Positions 22,436-32,000 of a stretch of 36,373 nt of DNA are shown here, in pieces (position 1 is the first letter of the stretch; each line of letters begins with the position of its first letter). The notes beneath the pieces were generated by a model. The model searched no databases and was not told the origin of the DNA. It saw only the letters and a list, made by a program, of their open reading frames with translations. The translations under genes and the position numbers were made by a program. Source of the stretch: an uncultured Blautia sp. (GTDB lineage: Bacteria > Bacillota > Clostridia > Lachnospirales > Lachnospiraceae); contig NZ_CANTKB010000033.1 in NCBI RefSeq assembly GCF_947654165.1, positions 1 to 36,373 on the forward strand, written 5' to 3'.

Positions 22436-22458
22436 TTATCCACAAAGCTTTATCCACA
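22436..22458 (+). promoter_or_regulatory. Tandem DnaA boxes followed by a GC-rich tract
   Basis: Two perfect boxes start 14 bp apart (22436 and 22450) and are followed by a C-rich tract (TACCCCCACACCG) and then A+T-rich DNA. The order resembles the B. subtilis basal unwinding system of boxes, GC-rich stretch and DnaA-trios; clear trios are not seen. Confidence 0.6.
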
Positions 22459-22742
22459 TACCCCCACACCGATTTATTTGATAATTTTTTAACATCAAAA
22501 AAAAATTCCTTCTTATAATATAATGTGTACCTTTTACTTATCCACATAACCACATTATAAAAAATACGAAAACAATTATTCTTCCACATAGTTTCTTTAT
22601 TTTTTCATTGCTTAAAAACCGTTTTTATTATATTATATAGATAATAATACATTTTTTTACCTATGATTGAATGAGGAAATCAGTCAATCATATATTTTTT
22701 GTGTTCTAAAACGGGATATAATACAAATTAGGAGAATTGAAA

Positions 22743-24104
22743 ATGCACATAATACAGGAAAAATGGTCAGATATTTTGAATATGATTAAAATTGAACATG
22801 ATGTATCTGATGTTTCCTACTCTGCGTGGCTGGAACCTTTGAAGGTTTATAAAGTAGAGGGAAATGTCGTTACGATCATCGTTACCAATGGCAGTATGGC
22901 TCTTAGCTATATTAATAAGAAGTATATTCTTCCACTAAAGGTGGCTATTGCTGAGACAACCGGCGAAGATTTTGAAATTTCTCTGGTTTTGCCGGAAGAA
23001 ATCAAAGAAGAAGTGAAGCCGCAGCCTGCTCTGGCTGCTCCTGTGAGCTTAAATGAAAATATTGAAAAAGCAAATTTAAATCCCCGCTACACTTTTGATA
23101 CTTTTGTAGTAGGAAACAACAACAAAATGGCACATGCAGCATCCGTAGCAGTTGCAGAGTCTCCCGGAGAAGCATATAATCCTCTCTTTATTTATGGAGG
23201 CGTTGGTCTTGGAAAAACGCACTTAATGCATTCTATTGCACATTTTGTGCTTCAGAAAAATCCAAGTGCCAAGGTATTGTATGTAACCAGTGAATATTTT
23301 ACCAATGAACTGATTGATTCTATCCGTAACGGAAATAATTCTACTATGTCAAAATTCCGCGAAAAATACAGGAATATTGACGTACTTCTGATTGACGATA
23401 TTCAGTTTATTATAGGAAAAGAATCCACACAGGAAGAATTTTTCCATACTTTTAACTCTCTGCACGGTGCAAAAAAACAGATTGTTATTTCCTCAGATAA
23501 ACCACCGAAAGATATGGAAATCCTGGAAGACCGGCTCCGTTCCCGCTTTGAATGGGGTCTTATTGTTGATATTTCTTCTCCTGACTATGAAACCAGAATG
23601 GCCATTCTCCGGAAAAAAGAAGAGTTGGACGGTTACAAAATCGATGACGAAGTCATTGAATATATCGCAAAAAATGTAAAATCAAATATCCGTGAACTGG
23701 AAGGCTCTCTTAATAAGATCATGGCTTATGCAAACCTGGAGCAAAAGGAAATCAATCTGGATTTAGCTGAAAAAGTATTAAAAGATATTATTTCTCCAAA
23801 TCAAAAACGTATTATTACACCGGAGCTTATTCTTGATATTGTAGCAGAACACTTTGATCTTACTGCATCTGACCTGATTGGAAATAAACGAAATTCCAAA
23901 ATTGTCTTTCCTCGTCAGATTGCCATGTATTTGTGCAGGAATATGACAGAAGTCACCTTGAAAAATATCGGTAAAGTTCTTGGCGGAAGAGATCATACTA
24001 CAATCATGAATGGTATCTCTAAAATTGAAAATGAAGTGGAGACCTCTGACAGCACAAGAGAAATCATTGATATTCTGAAGAAAAAAATCAATCCGGCCAA
24101 ATAA
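22743..24104 (+). CDS. dnaA: Chromosomal replication initiator protein DnaA
   Basis: An AAA+ initiator that binds DnaA boxes, melts oriC and loads the helicase. Domain I is residues 1-82, a short variable linker follows, and the AAA+ domain has NLNPRYTFDTFVVGNNNKMA, Walker A GGVGLGKT (152-159) and Walker B LLIDD (215-219) with the sensor EDRLRSRFEWGL. Domain IV carries the signature GGRDHTTIMNGI, which contacts the box. ATG 22743 is chosen because AGGAG is 8 bases upstream; an in-frame TTG at 22737 is only 2 bases from that SD. At 453 aa it has normal length. DnaA boxes lie on both sides, allowing autoregulation. Confidence 0.98.
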   Translation: MHIIQEKWSDILNMIKIEHDVSDVSYSAWLEPLKVYKVEGNVVTIIVTNGSMALSYINKKYILPLKVAIAETTGEDFEISLVLPEEIKEEVKPQPALAAPVSLNENIEKANLNPRYTFDTFVVGNNNKMAHAASVAVAESPGEAYNPLFIYGGVGLGKTHLMHSIAHFVLQKNPSAKVLYVTSEYFTNELIDSIRNGNNSTMSKFREKYRNIDVLLIDDIQFIIGKESTQEEFFHTFNSLHGAKKQIVISSDKPPKDMEILEDRLRSRFEWGLIVDISSPDYETRMAILRKKEELDGYKIDDEVIEYIAKNVKSNIRELEGSLNKIMAYANLEQKEINLDLAEKVLKDIISPNQKRIITPELILDIVAEHFDLTASDLIGNKRNSKIVFPRQIAMYLCRNMTEVTLKNIGKVLGGRDHTTIMNGISKIENEVETSDSTREIIDILKKKINPAK

Positions 24105-24380
24105 ATAGGTTTATCCACATCCATAGGTGAATACCGTGTGAATTTCATGTGGAAAACCGCAAGGAGTATTTTTACGGTTTTTAAACCACATTTTTATCAA
24201 CAACTCCTGCACTTGATATTCAACATGAACCCACAAAATTATCCATACTCGAGAATCCCGTATTTTCACGGCTTTCAAGGGTTATTCACATATTCACAGC
24301 CCCTACGGCTAATACTACGAATTTGTTATTCATTTATATTTTTATTTAACCACCTCACACAGAAAGGAAGTTATACACAC
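24105..24380. other. oriC: oriC, downstream part (dnaA-dnaN intergenic region)
   Basis: One perfect DnaA box (24111-24119) and three one-mismatch boxes: TTATCAACA (24194), TTATCCATA (24239) and TTATTCACA (24282). A hairpin AAAACCG/CGGTTTT (24153-24181) followed by T-rich sequence may end the dnaA transcript. An open frame extends dnaN upstream through this region but has no SD and no family similarity. The two box clusters around dnaA make a bipartite origin. Confidence 0.75.
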
Positions 24381-25493
24381 ATGAAATTAATATGTCCAAA
24401 ATCTGAACTTCAGAAAAGTGTAAGTATTGTCATGAAAGCCGTTCCCGGTAAGACAACAATGCCAATACTGGAATGTATTTTATTAGATGCTACAACAAAT
24501 GATATTAAATTTACTTCTAATGATATGGAACTCGGTATTGAAACCCGTGTTCAGGGTATGGTCCTTGAAAAAGGTATGATTGCTCTTGATGCTAAGATTT
24601 TCTCTGAAATAGTAAGGAAGCTTCCTGATAATGATGTTACAATTGAAACAGATGAAAAATTAACTGCTACTATTACTTGTGAAAAAGCAAAATTTAATAT
24701 TCCGGGCAAATCAGGAGATGATTTTTCTTATTTACCTTTAATTGAAAAAACAGATGGAATACGGCTTTCACAGTTTACTTTAAAAGAAATCATCCGTCAG
24801 ACAATCTTTTCTATTGCTGTTAATGAAAACAATAAATTAATGACAGGTGAACTTTTTCAGATTGAAAACAATATGCTGAGAGTGATTTCTTTGGACGGAC
24901 ACCGTATTTCTATCCGAAAGATTGGATTAAAAGAAGAGTGTAAAGACCGTAAAGTTGTTGTTCCAGGTAAAACTTTAAGTGAAATCAGCAAGATTTTATC
25001 AGGTGAACTGGAAGATATGGTAGATATTTATTTATCTGCAAACCACATTTTATTTGAGTTTAATGATACAAAAGTTGTATCACGTTTGATTGAAGGAGAG
25101 TATTTTAAAATTGACCAGATGCTTTCCAGTGATTATGAAACAAAAGTAAAGATTAATAAAAAAGAATTTTTAGATTGTATTGACAGGGCAACTCTTCTGG
25201 TAAAAGAAGGAGATAAAAAACCGATTATTATTAATATTGTGGATGGTCAGATGGAGCTTCGCATTGATTCTCAGATCGGTTCCATGCATGAAGAGATTGA
25301 TATCCAAAAAGAAGGTAAAGATATCATGATTGGTTTTAATCCGAAATTTTTAATCGATGCATTAAAAGTAATCGATGATGAAGAAGTCAGCATTTATTTG
25401 ATGAATGCCAAGGCTCCCTGTTTTATCAGAGATGAAAATCAGCAGTATATTTATCTGATTTTACCGGTTAATTTTAATGCTGTGAGCAGATAA
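24381..25493 (+). CDS. dnaN: DNA polymerase III beta subunit (sliding clamp)
   Basis: The ring-shaped processivity clamp of the replicase. From ATG 24381 the product is 370 aa, the normal length, beginning MKLICPKSELQKSVSIVMKA and containing the usual three-domain repeats (KTTMPILECILLDA; NENNKLMTGELFQIENNMLRVISLDGHRIS; the LPVNFNAVSR C terminus that contacts partners). AAAGGAAG lies 10 bases upstream. The frame is open to 24138, but that extension covers the oriC boxes and is rejected. The downstream gene yaaA follows after 24 bases. Confidence 0.97.
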   Translation: MKLICPKSELQKSVSIVMKAVPGKTTMPILECILLDATTNDIKFTSNDMELGIETRVQGMVLEKGMIALDAKIFSEIVRKLPDNDVTIETDEKLTATITCEKAKFNIPGKSGDDFSYLPLIEKTDGIRLSQFTLKEIIRQTIFSIAVNENNKLMTGELFQIENNMLRVISLDGHRISIRKIGLKEECKDRKVVVPGKTLSEISKILSGELEDMVDIYLSANHILFEFNDTKVVSRLIEGEYFKIDQMLSSDYETKVKINKKEFLDCIDRATLLVKEGDKKPIIINIVDGQMELRIDSQIGSMHEEIDIQKEGKDIMIGFNPKFLIDALKVIDDEEVSIYLMNAKAPCFIRDENQQYIYLILPVNFNAVSR

Positions 25494-25517
25494 GAAATCT
25501 GTTTAAAAGGAGAAAAA

Positions 25518-25727
25518 ATGGAAACTATCAAATTAAGAGATGAATTTATTAAACTTGGTCAGGCTTTAAAAGCCGCAAACCTGGTAGAAGACGGTGTTGA
25601 AGCAAAGTATGTGATTCAGGACGGGGAAGTTCTGGTCAATGGAGAACCGGATACCAGGAGAGGAAGAAAACTCTATGATGGAGATGTTATTTCTTATCAT
25701 GGAGAAGAAGTTAGGATTGAAAAATAA
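25518..25727 (+). CDS. yaaA: S4 domain protein YaaA (RlbA-type)
   Basis: A 69-aa S4 RNA-binding domain: IKLRDEFIKLGQALKAANLV, then GVEAKYVIQDGEVLVNGEPDTRRGRKLYDGDVISYHGEEVRIEK, with the classical VNGEPDTRRGRKLYDGD turn. It is always found between dnaN and recF in Firmicutes; a role in ribosome assembly has been suggested for the B. subtilis homologue. RBS AAAGGAG is 6 bases before ATG. The recF start lies 2 bases after its stop. Confidence 0.93.
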   Translation: METIKLRDEFIKLGQALKAANLVEDGVEAKYVIQDGEVLVNGEPDTRRGRKLYDGDVISYHGEEVRIEK

Positions 25728-25729
25728 AG

Positions 25730-26821
25730 ATGTATATAGAATCAATCGAGCTGAAAAACTATAGAAATTATGAATCCCTGTCCCTGGAACTGGATCAAGG
25801 TACGAATATTTTTTACGGAGACAATGCCCAGGGAAAAACGAATATCCTTGAAGCTGCGTATTTGTGTGGAACAACAAAATCCCACAGAGGCAGCAGGGAC
25901 AGAGAGATGATTCGCTTTGGGCAGGATGAAGCACATATCAGGATGTTTGTGAAAAAAGACGGGATATCCCGTAAAATTGACATGCATTTGAAGAAAACAA
26001 AGCCAAAAGGGATTGCCATTGACGGGATTCCCATCAAAAGAGCCAGCGAATTATTCGGAATTTTGAATATTGTATTTTTTTCTCCCGAGGATTTAAATAT
26101 TATTAAAAGCGGTCCGGGAGAGAGAAGACGTTTTATGGATTTAGAGTTATGTCAACTTAATAAGCTATATTTATCTAATCTTTCCAGTTATAATCGGGTT
26201 TTGAACCAGAGAAATAAACTCCTGAAAGATATTGCGTTTCAGCCATCTTTAGCAGGAACTTTGGATGTTTGGGATGAGCAGCTTGCAAATTATGGGGCAG
26301 CTATCATTGAAACCCGCAGAGAGTTTGTGGAAGAGATGAACAGCATAATTGAAGGGATACATAAGAGTATAACCGGGGGAAAAGAGCAGATTCGTTTGAT
26401 TTATGAACCCAGTATAACCGGAAACGGCTTTCTGGAAGAACTTTCCTTGGGAAGAGATCGAGATATACGTTTTAAAATGACATCAGCAGGACCTCACAGA
26501 GATGATCTTTGTGTGAAAGTAAATGATATTGATATTAGAAAATACGGCTCTCAGGGGCAGCAGAGGACTGCTGCATTGTCTTTGAAGCTGTCTGAAATAT
26601 ATATGGTGAAAAAAATCATAAAGGATATGCCTGTACTTCTTCTGGATGATGTGTTATCCGAACTGGATTCTAACAGGCAGAATTATCTTTTGAGCAGTAT
26701 CCGTCAGGTGCAGACTTTGATTACCTGTACAGGACTGGATGATTTTGTTGACAGACAATTCCACATGAATAAAGTGTTCAGAGTGGTTGAGGGAAATGTA
26801 AAAACAGGAGGAAATGTATGA
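25730..26821 (+). CDS. recF: DNA replication and repair protein RecF
   Basis: An SMC/ABC-like ATPase that with RecO and RecR loads RecA at gapped DNA. Walker A GDNAQGKT is at 30-37, preceded by LKNYRNYESLSLELDQGTNI; the signature SQGQQRTAALSLKL and Walker B VLLLDDVLSELD are both in the C-terminal half, with the D-loop SELDSNRQ. At 363 aa it is normal. The SD for ATG 25730 is weak (AGGA 13 bases upstream, inside yaaA), so expression probably relies on coupling. Its 3' end overlaps the gyrB start by four bases (ATGA). Confidence 0.96.
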   Translation: MYIESIELKNYRNYESLSLELDQGTNIFYGDNAQGKTNILEAAYLCGTTKSHRGSRDREMIRFGQDEAHIRMFVKKDGISRKIDMHLKKTKPKGIAIDGIPIKRASELFGILNIVFFSPEDLNIIKSGPGERRRFMDLELCQLNKLYLSNLSSYNRVLNQRNKLLKDIAFQPSLAGTLDVWDEQLANYGAAIIETRREFVEEMNSIIEGIHKSITGGKEQIRLIYEPSITGNGFLEELSLGRDRDIRFKMTSAGPHRDDLCVKVNDIDIRKYGSQGQQRTAALSLKLSEIYMVKKIIKDMPVLLLDDVLSELDSNRQNYLLSSIRQVQTLITCTGLDDFVDRQFHMNKVFRVVEGNVKTGGNV

Positions 26822-28755
26822 GTACAGAAATGAATACTGAAGTAAATACAGAGTACGGTGCTGACCAGATTCAGATTTTGGAAGGGCTTGAGGCAGTTAG
26901 AAAAAGACCGGGTATGTATATCGGCAGCACTTCTTCAAGAGGGCTTCATCATCTGGTATATGAGATTGTAGATAATGCAGTAGATGAGGCATTGGCCGGT
27001 TACTGCGATACTATTCAAATCTTTGTAAACGAAGATAATTCTATTACGGTTATTGACAACGGTCGAGGGATTCCTGTGGGAATCAACCACAAAGCAGGAA
27101 TTCCTGCAGTGGAAGTGGTATTTACCATCCTTCATGCAGGAGGAAAATTCGGAGGCGGGGGATATAAGGTATCCGGTGGTCTCCATGGAGTTGGTGCGTC
27201 TGTTGTAAATGCTCTTTCTACCTGGCTGGAAGTAACGATTTATCAGGCTGGAAAGGTGTACAGACAGCGTTATGAGAGAGGGAAAACCGTATATAGCTTA
27301 AAGGTAGTGGGTGAGTGTGAGGCTTCTAAAACAGGAACCATGGTTACTTTCCTCCCGGATCCGGAAATCTTTGAAGAGACTGTTTTTGATTTCCATGTGT
27401 TAAAACATCGTTTCAGAGAAATTGCTTTTCTTACAAAAGGGCTGAAAATTGTTGCAGTGGATAAGAGAGAAGAAGAGCAAAAAGAAGTTGTTTTCCATTA
27501 TGAAGGCGGAATTAAGGAATTTGTGCAGTATCTGAACCGCAGTAATACACCGCTATATGATGATATCCTTTATTTTGAGGGAACAAAAGACGGGGTCATG
27601 GTAGAAGTTGCCATGCAGCACAATGATGCTTACACAGAAAACAGTTATGGTTTTGTAAATAACATTACGACACCGGAAGGCGGAACTCACATTATGGGAT
27701 TCCGTAATGCAATTACAAAAACATTTAATGAATATGCGAAAAAGAACAAGCTTTTGAAAGAAAATGATGCAAATCTGACAGGTGAAGATATCCGTGAAGG
27801 TCTGACTGCGATTATCAGTGTAAAGATCGAAGACCCTCAGTTTGAAGGTCAGACAAAGCAGAAACTTGGAAACAGCGAAGCCAGAGGAGCTGTGGATAAT
27901 GTGGTGAGCACACAGCTTGAGATTTATCTGGAACAGAATCCGTCCGTTGCAAAAATTATCATTGAAAAGTCAATTCTTTCTCAGAGAGCCCGAGATGCGG
28001 CGAGAAAGGCAAGAGAATTGACCAGAAGAAAATCGGCACTGGAGGGAATGTCTCTGCCTGGAAAACTGGCTGACTGTATGGACAAAGATCCGAGCAAATG
28101 TGAGATCTATATTGTAGAGGGTGATTCTGCCGGCGGTTCTGCGAAGACAGCAAGAAGCAGGGCAACACAGGCTATTCTTCCTCTTAGAGGTAAAATCCTC
28201 AATGTAGAGAAAGCCCGTCTTGATAAAATTTATGCAAATAATGAGATTAAGGCCATGATCACTGCATTTGGAACAGGTATTCATGAAGATTTTGATATCA
28301 GTAAGCTTCGTTATCATAAGATTATCATTATGACCGATGCCGATGTTGACGGTGCACATATTGCAACATTGTTATTAACCTTCTTGTATCGTTTTATGCC
28401 GGAACTGATCAAACAGGGATATGTATATCTGGCGAAACCGCCTTTATTTAAGCTGGAGAAAAACCGAAAAGTTTATTATGCATATACGGAGAAAGAAGAA
28501 GAAGAAATTCTTGCAGAAATCGGTCTGGAAGGCTGCAGCATCCAGCGTTACAAAGGATTGGGTGAGATGGATGCAGATCAGTTGTGGGAAACCACTATGG
28601 ACCCGGAGAGACGTATTCTGATGCGTGTAGTTATGGATGAAGATTCCACTTCTGAATTGGATCTTACTTTTACCACATTGATGGGAGATAAGGTTGAACC
28701 AAGACGAGAATTTATTGAAGAAAATGCTAAGTACGCTAAGAATCTGGATATCTGA
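26818..28755 (+). CDS. gyrB: DNA gyrase subunit B
   Basis: The ATPase subunit of the A2B2 type II topoisomerase that introduces negative supercoils. The GHKL domain shows EIVDNAVDEALAG, DNGRGIPVG and GGLHGVGASVVNALS; the transducer region contains NNITTPEGGTH, and the TOPRIM has EGDSAGGSAKT (Glu434) and DADVDGAHI (Asp507). The C terminus ends PRREFIEENAKYAKNLDI, as usual for GyrB. At 645 aa it is the short Gram-positive form. ATG 26818 overlaps the recF stop and has GGAGG 6-7 bases upstream. Confidence 0.97.
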   Translation: MSTEMNTEVNTEYGADQIQILEGLEAVRKRPGMYIGSTSSRGLHHLVYEIVDNAVDEALAGYCDTIQIFVNEDNSITVIDNGRGIPVGINHKAGIPAVEVVFTILHAGGKFGGGGYKVSGGLHGVGASVVNALSTWLEVTIYQAGKVYRQRYERGKTVYSLKVVGECEASKTGTMVTFLPDPEIFEETVFDFHVLKHRFREIAFLTKGLKIVAVDKREEEQKEVVFHYEGGIKEFVQYLNRSNTPLYDDILYFEGTKDGVMVEVAMQHNDAYTENSYGFVNNITTPEGGTHIMGFRNAITKTFNEYAKKNKLLKENDANLTGEDIREGLTAIISVKIEDPQFEGQTKQKLGNSEARGAVDNVVSTQLEIYLEQNPSVAKIIIEKSILSQRARDAARKARELTRRKSALEGMSLPGKLADCMDKDPSKCEIYIVEGDSAGGSAKTARSRATQAILPLRGKILNVEKARLDKIYANNEIKAMITAFGTGIHEDFDISKLRYHKIIIMTDADVDGAHIATLLLTFLYRFMPELIKQGYVYLAKPPLFKLEKNRKVYYAYTEKEEEEILAEIGLEGCSIQRYKGLGEMDADQLWETTMDPERRILMRVVMDEDSTSELDLTFTTLMGDKVEPRREFIEENAKYAKNLDI

Positions 28756-28769
28756 TAAGGAGAACCTAA

Positions 28770-31271
28770 ATGGAAGAAAATATTTTTGATAAAGTTCAGG
28801 AAGTAGACCTGCAGAAAAAGATGGAAGAATCTTATATTGAGTATGCCATGAGTGTTATTGCATCTCGTGCACTGCCTGATGTAAGAGACGGTCTGAAGCC
28901 GGTACAGAGAAGAATTCTCTATTCCATGATCGAATTAAATAATGGACCTGATAAACCTCACAGAAAATGTGCCCGTATCGTGGGTGATACCATGGGTAAA
29001 TATCATCCTCATGGTGACAGTTCTATTTATGGTGCCCTGGTTAATATGGCTCAGGACTGGTCTACCCGTTATCCTCTGGTAGACGGACATGGAAACTTTG
29101 GTTCTGTGGACGGTGACGGTGCTGCTGCCATGCGTTATACAGAAGCACGTTTGAGCAAGATTTCTATGGAAATGTTGGCTGATATCAATAAAAATACCAT
29201 TGATTTTGTGCCAAACTTTGATGGTACAGAAAAAGAGCCTACCGTATTGCCATCCCGATATCCGAATCTTCTGGTAAACGGTACTTCCGGTATTGCAGTT
29301 GGTATGGCAACTAACATTCCACCTCACAATCTGAGAGAGGTGGTAAATGCAGTAGTAAAAATCATTGATAATCAGATTGAAGAACAGAGGGAAACCACCA
29401 TGGAGGAAATTCTGTCCATTGTAAAAGGTCCGGATTTTCCAACAGGTGCAATGATTCTGGGAACAAGAGGAATCGAAGAGGCTTATCGTACCGGTAGAGG
29501 TAAGATCCGTGTAAGAGCGGTTACGGATATTGAGACACTGCCAAACGGAAAAAGCCAGATTATTGTTACTGAATTACCTTACATGGTAAATAAAGCAAGA
29601 CTGATTGAAAAAATAGCAGAATTGGTAAGAGATAAGAAAATTGATGGTATTACAGATATTAATGACCATTCCAACAGGGAGGGTATGCGTATCTGTATTA
29701 CCCTTAGAAGGGATGCCAATGCCAATGTTATTTTAAATCAGTTATATAAACATACACAGATGCAGGATACCTTTGGTGTGATCATGCTGGCTCTGGTTGG
29801 AAATACACCTAGGGTTATGAGTCTTCCGGAGATGCTGAAGCATTACCTTGCACATCAGGAAGATGTAGTTACCAGACGTACACAGTATGATCTTAATAAA
29901 GCTGAAGCAAGAGCTCATATTGTAGAGGGTCTGTTAAAGGCACTGGATGTAATTGATGAGGTTATCCGCATTATCCGCAGTTCTAAGACCAGACAGGATG
30001 CAAAAGAAGCATTAATAGAGACTTTTGGATTTACGGATGTACAGGCACAGGAAATTGTTAATATGAGACTGTATCAGCTTACCGGTATGGAGCGTGATCG
30101 TCTTCAGAAGGAATTTGATGAGTTACAGATTAAAATCAGAGAGTTAAAGGCAATTCTTGCAGACAGAAACCTGCTGCTGCGTGTCATTCGTCAGGAAATC
30201 CTTGCAATTGCAGAAAAGTATGGAGATGACAGAAGAACTTCTATCGGATATGATGAATTTGACATTTCCATGGAAGATATGATTCCAAATGAAAATACAG
30301 TCATTGCCATGACAAAACTGGGCTATATAAAGAGAATGACAGTAGATAATTTCCGCAGCCAGAACAGAGGCGGTAAAGGAATCAAGGGTATGTCTACCAT
30401 TGAGGATGATTATATTGAGGAATTGCTGATGACCACAACACATCATTTCCTCATGTTCTTCACCAATGCAGGACGTGTGTACCGGATTAAGGCTTATGAA
30501 ATCCCAGAAGCAAGTCGTGTTGCAAGGGGAACTGCGATTATCAATATTCTTCAGCTTCAGCCGGATGAGAAGATTACGGCTGTGATTGCCATTAATGAAT
30601 TTAAGAAGGGCAACTATCTGTTTATGGCAACCAAGAATGGTCTTGTGAAGAAAACACCGATTGAAGATTATGCAAATGTAAGAAAATCCGGTCTTGCAGC
30701 AATTTCTCTTAGAGAAGATGATGAATTAATCGAAGTAAAATTCACAGATAACAAGAAAGATGTTATTCTGGTAACAAAATTTGGACAGTGTATCTGTTTC
30801 CATGAAAACGATGTAAGGATTACCGGTCGTGTTTCCATGGGAGTAAGGGGTATTAATCTGATGGAAGATGACGAAGTGATTGGTATGCAGCTTACTTGCC
30901 AGGGAGATTATCTGCTGATTGTTTCAGAAAATGGTCTTGGAAAGAGAACCTCCGTGGGAGAATTTACCTGCCAGAACCGTGGTGGAAAAGGTGTAAAATG
31001 CTATAAGATTACGGAGAAGACAGGTAATGTCATTGGTGTGAAGGCTGTAAACAGTGACAATGAAATCATGATGATCACAACAGAGGGAATCATCATTCGT
31101 CTGGAATGTAAGGATATTTCTATTTTAGGCCGAATTACTTCCGGAGTAAAATTAATGGATCTAAAAGATGGTATTACGGTTGCAAGTATTGCAAAAGTAA
31201 GAGAGAAAAAAGAGGAATCTGACCAGACGGAAGAGCAGGAAGCAGAGAATGATGGGGAAGACAGGGAATAA
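28770..31271 (+). CDS. gyrA: DNA gyrase subunit A
   Basis: The breakage-reunion subunit of gyrase. The catalytic Tyr123 is in AAMRYTEARLS. The quinolone-resistance region reads HPHGDSSIYGALVNMAQ, with Ser84 (E. coli Ser83) kept but Gly88 at the position of E. coli Asp87. The C-terminal pinwheel begins with a GyrA box variant QNRGGKG (about residue 530), which identifies gyrase rather than topoisomerase IV; a second QNRGGKG occurs near 735. The product is 833 aa with an acidic tail. RBS AAGGAG lies 7-8 bases before ATG 28770; it is 14 bases behind gyrB. Confidence 0.97.
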   Translation: MEENIFDKVQEVDLQKKMEESYIEYAMSVIASRALPDVRDGLKPVQRRILYSMIELNNGPDKPHRKCARIVGDTMGKYHPHGDSSIYGALVNMAQDWSTRYPLVDGHGNFGSVDGDGAAAMRYTEARLSKISMEMLADINKNTIDFVPNFDGTEKEPTVLPSRYPNLLVNGTSGIAVGMATNIPPHNLREVVNAVVKIIDNQIEEQRETTMEEILSIVKGPDFPTGAMILGTRGIEEAYRTGRGKIRVRAVTDIETLPNGKSQIIVTELPYMVNKARLIEKIAELVRDKKIDGITDINDHSNREGMRICITLRRDANANVILNQLYKHTQMQDTFGVIMLALVGNTPRVMSLPEMLKHYLAHQEDVVTRRTQYDLNKAEARAHIVEGLLKALDVIDEVIRIIRSSKTRQDAKEALIETFGFTDVQAQEIVNMRLYQLTGMERDRLQKEFDELQIKIRELKAILADRNLLLRVIRQEILAIAEKYGDDRRTSIGYDEFDISMEDMIPNENTVIAMTKLGYIKRMTVDNFRSQNRGGKGIKGMSTIEDDYIEELLMTTTHHFLMFFTNAGRVYRIKAYEIPEASRVARGTAIINILQLQPDEKITAVIAINEFKKGNYLFMATKNGLVKKTPIEDYANVRKSGLAAISLREDDELIEVKFTDNKKDVILVTKFGQCICFHENDVRITGRVSMGVRGINLMEDDEVIGMQLTCQGDYLLIVSENGLGKRTSVGEFTCQNRGGKGVKCYKITEKTGNVIGVKAVNSDNEIMMITTEGIIIRLECKDISILGRITSGVKLMDLKDGITVASIAKVREKKEESDQTEEQEAENDGEDRE

Positions 31272-31274
31272 GTC

Positions 31275-31991
31275 ATGAAAAGAATCTTGTTAATGGTGGC
31301 ATATAATATTTTGCTTGTGCCGGTATTCTGGTTCAAATTATGTTATTATGCGAAACATGTAGATAAATATACAGAAGAGGAACGCTATGAGCTTCTGCGG
31401 TTTATTGACCGCAGAGCTATCAAAGGCGGACGGATTGTCATTGACATTCATGGACAGGAAAATTATCCAAAAGAGAGCGGATTTATGATGTTTCCTAATC
31501 ACCAGGGATTATTTGATGTCCTTGCTATTATGCATACCTGTGAAAAGCCTTTTTCTGTTGTTATGAAAAAAGAAGTGCAGAATATTCCCTTTTTGAAGCA
31601 GGTATTTGCCTGTATGAAGGCTTATGCTATTGACCGGGAAGATGTCAGACAGTCCATGAAAGTGATTCAGCAGGTATCGAAAGAGGTTCAGTCAGGGAGA
31701 AATTATTTGATTTTCCCGGAAGGAACCAGAACAAAAAATCCCAATACGGTGCATGAATTTAAGGGTGGAAGCTTTAAAAGTGCCACAAAGGCCAAATGCC
31801 CCATTGTACCCATTGCTTTGATTGATTCATATAAGTCTTTTGACACAAAGTCTATTGAAAAAATCAAGGTGCAGGTTCATATTCTGAAACCAATGCTGTA
31901 TGAAGAATACAAGGATATGAAAACGGTAGAAATAGCAGCAGAAGTAAAAAGAAGAATCGAAGCTGTGATTGCTGAGAATGAAAATAAATAA
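31275..31991 (+). CDS. plsC: 1-acyl-sn-glycerol-3-phosphate acyltransferase (PlsC family)
   Basis: A membrane-associated acyltransferase of phospholipid synthesis. An N-terminal hydrophobic segment (5-24) precedes the catalytic NHQGLFD motif (His76, Asp81; HX4D) and the substrate-binding FPEGTR (147-152), with IVPIALIDS near the end. At 238 aa it is standard. It starts 3 bases after the gyrA stop, with AGGGAA as SD, so it is probably co-transcribed with gyrase. The family also includes related lysophospholipid acyltransferases, so exact acyl specificity is unknown. Confidence 0.88.
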   Translation: MKRILLMVAYNILLVPVFWFKLCYYAKHVDKYTEEERYELLRFIDRRAIKGGRIVIDIHGQENYPKESGFMMFPNHQGLFDVLAIMHTCEKPFSVVMKKEVQNIPFLKQVFACMKAYAIDREDVRQSMKVIQQVSKEVQSGRNYLIFPEGTRTKNPNTVHEFKGGSFKSATKAKCPIVPIALIDSYKSFDTKSIEKIKVQVHILKPMLYEEYKDMKTVEIAAEVKRRIEAVIAENENK

Positions 31992-32000
31992 AAATAAAAG

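Larger units (their letters stand above)
21967..22742. other. oriC: oriC, upstream part (rpmH-dnaA intergenic region)
   Basis: About 776 bases without a gene, very A+T-rich. Seven perfect DnaA boxes TTATCCACA are seen: plus strand at 22125, 22255, 22436, 22450 and 22538; minus strand at 22267-22275 and 22278-22286. One-mismatch boxes include TTATCCACT (22140), TTATACACA (22215) and TTATTCACA (22227). A+T-only runs at about 22590-22670 (including TTATTATATTATATAG) may be the unwinding element. A TATAAT at 22717-22722 is a candidate dnaA -10, and one on the minus strand at 21992-21987 a candidate rpmH -10. Gene context rpmH/dnaA/dnaN matches the Firmicute oriC. Confidence 0.92.

Noticed and set aside
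22021..22443. Short ORFs in the oriC region on both strands
   Set aside because: They cross DnaA boxes, have no SD and give low-complexity translations.
24138..24380. Upstream extension of dnaN
   Set aside because: The extra 81 residues lie over DnaA boxes, have no similarity to the clamp and lack an SD; ATG 24381 has one.
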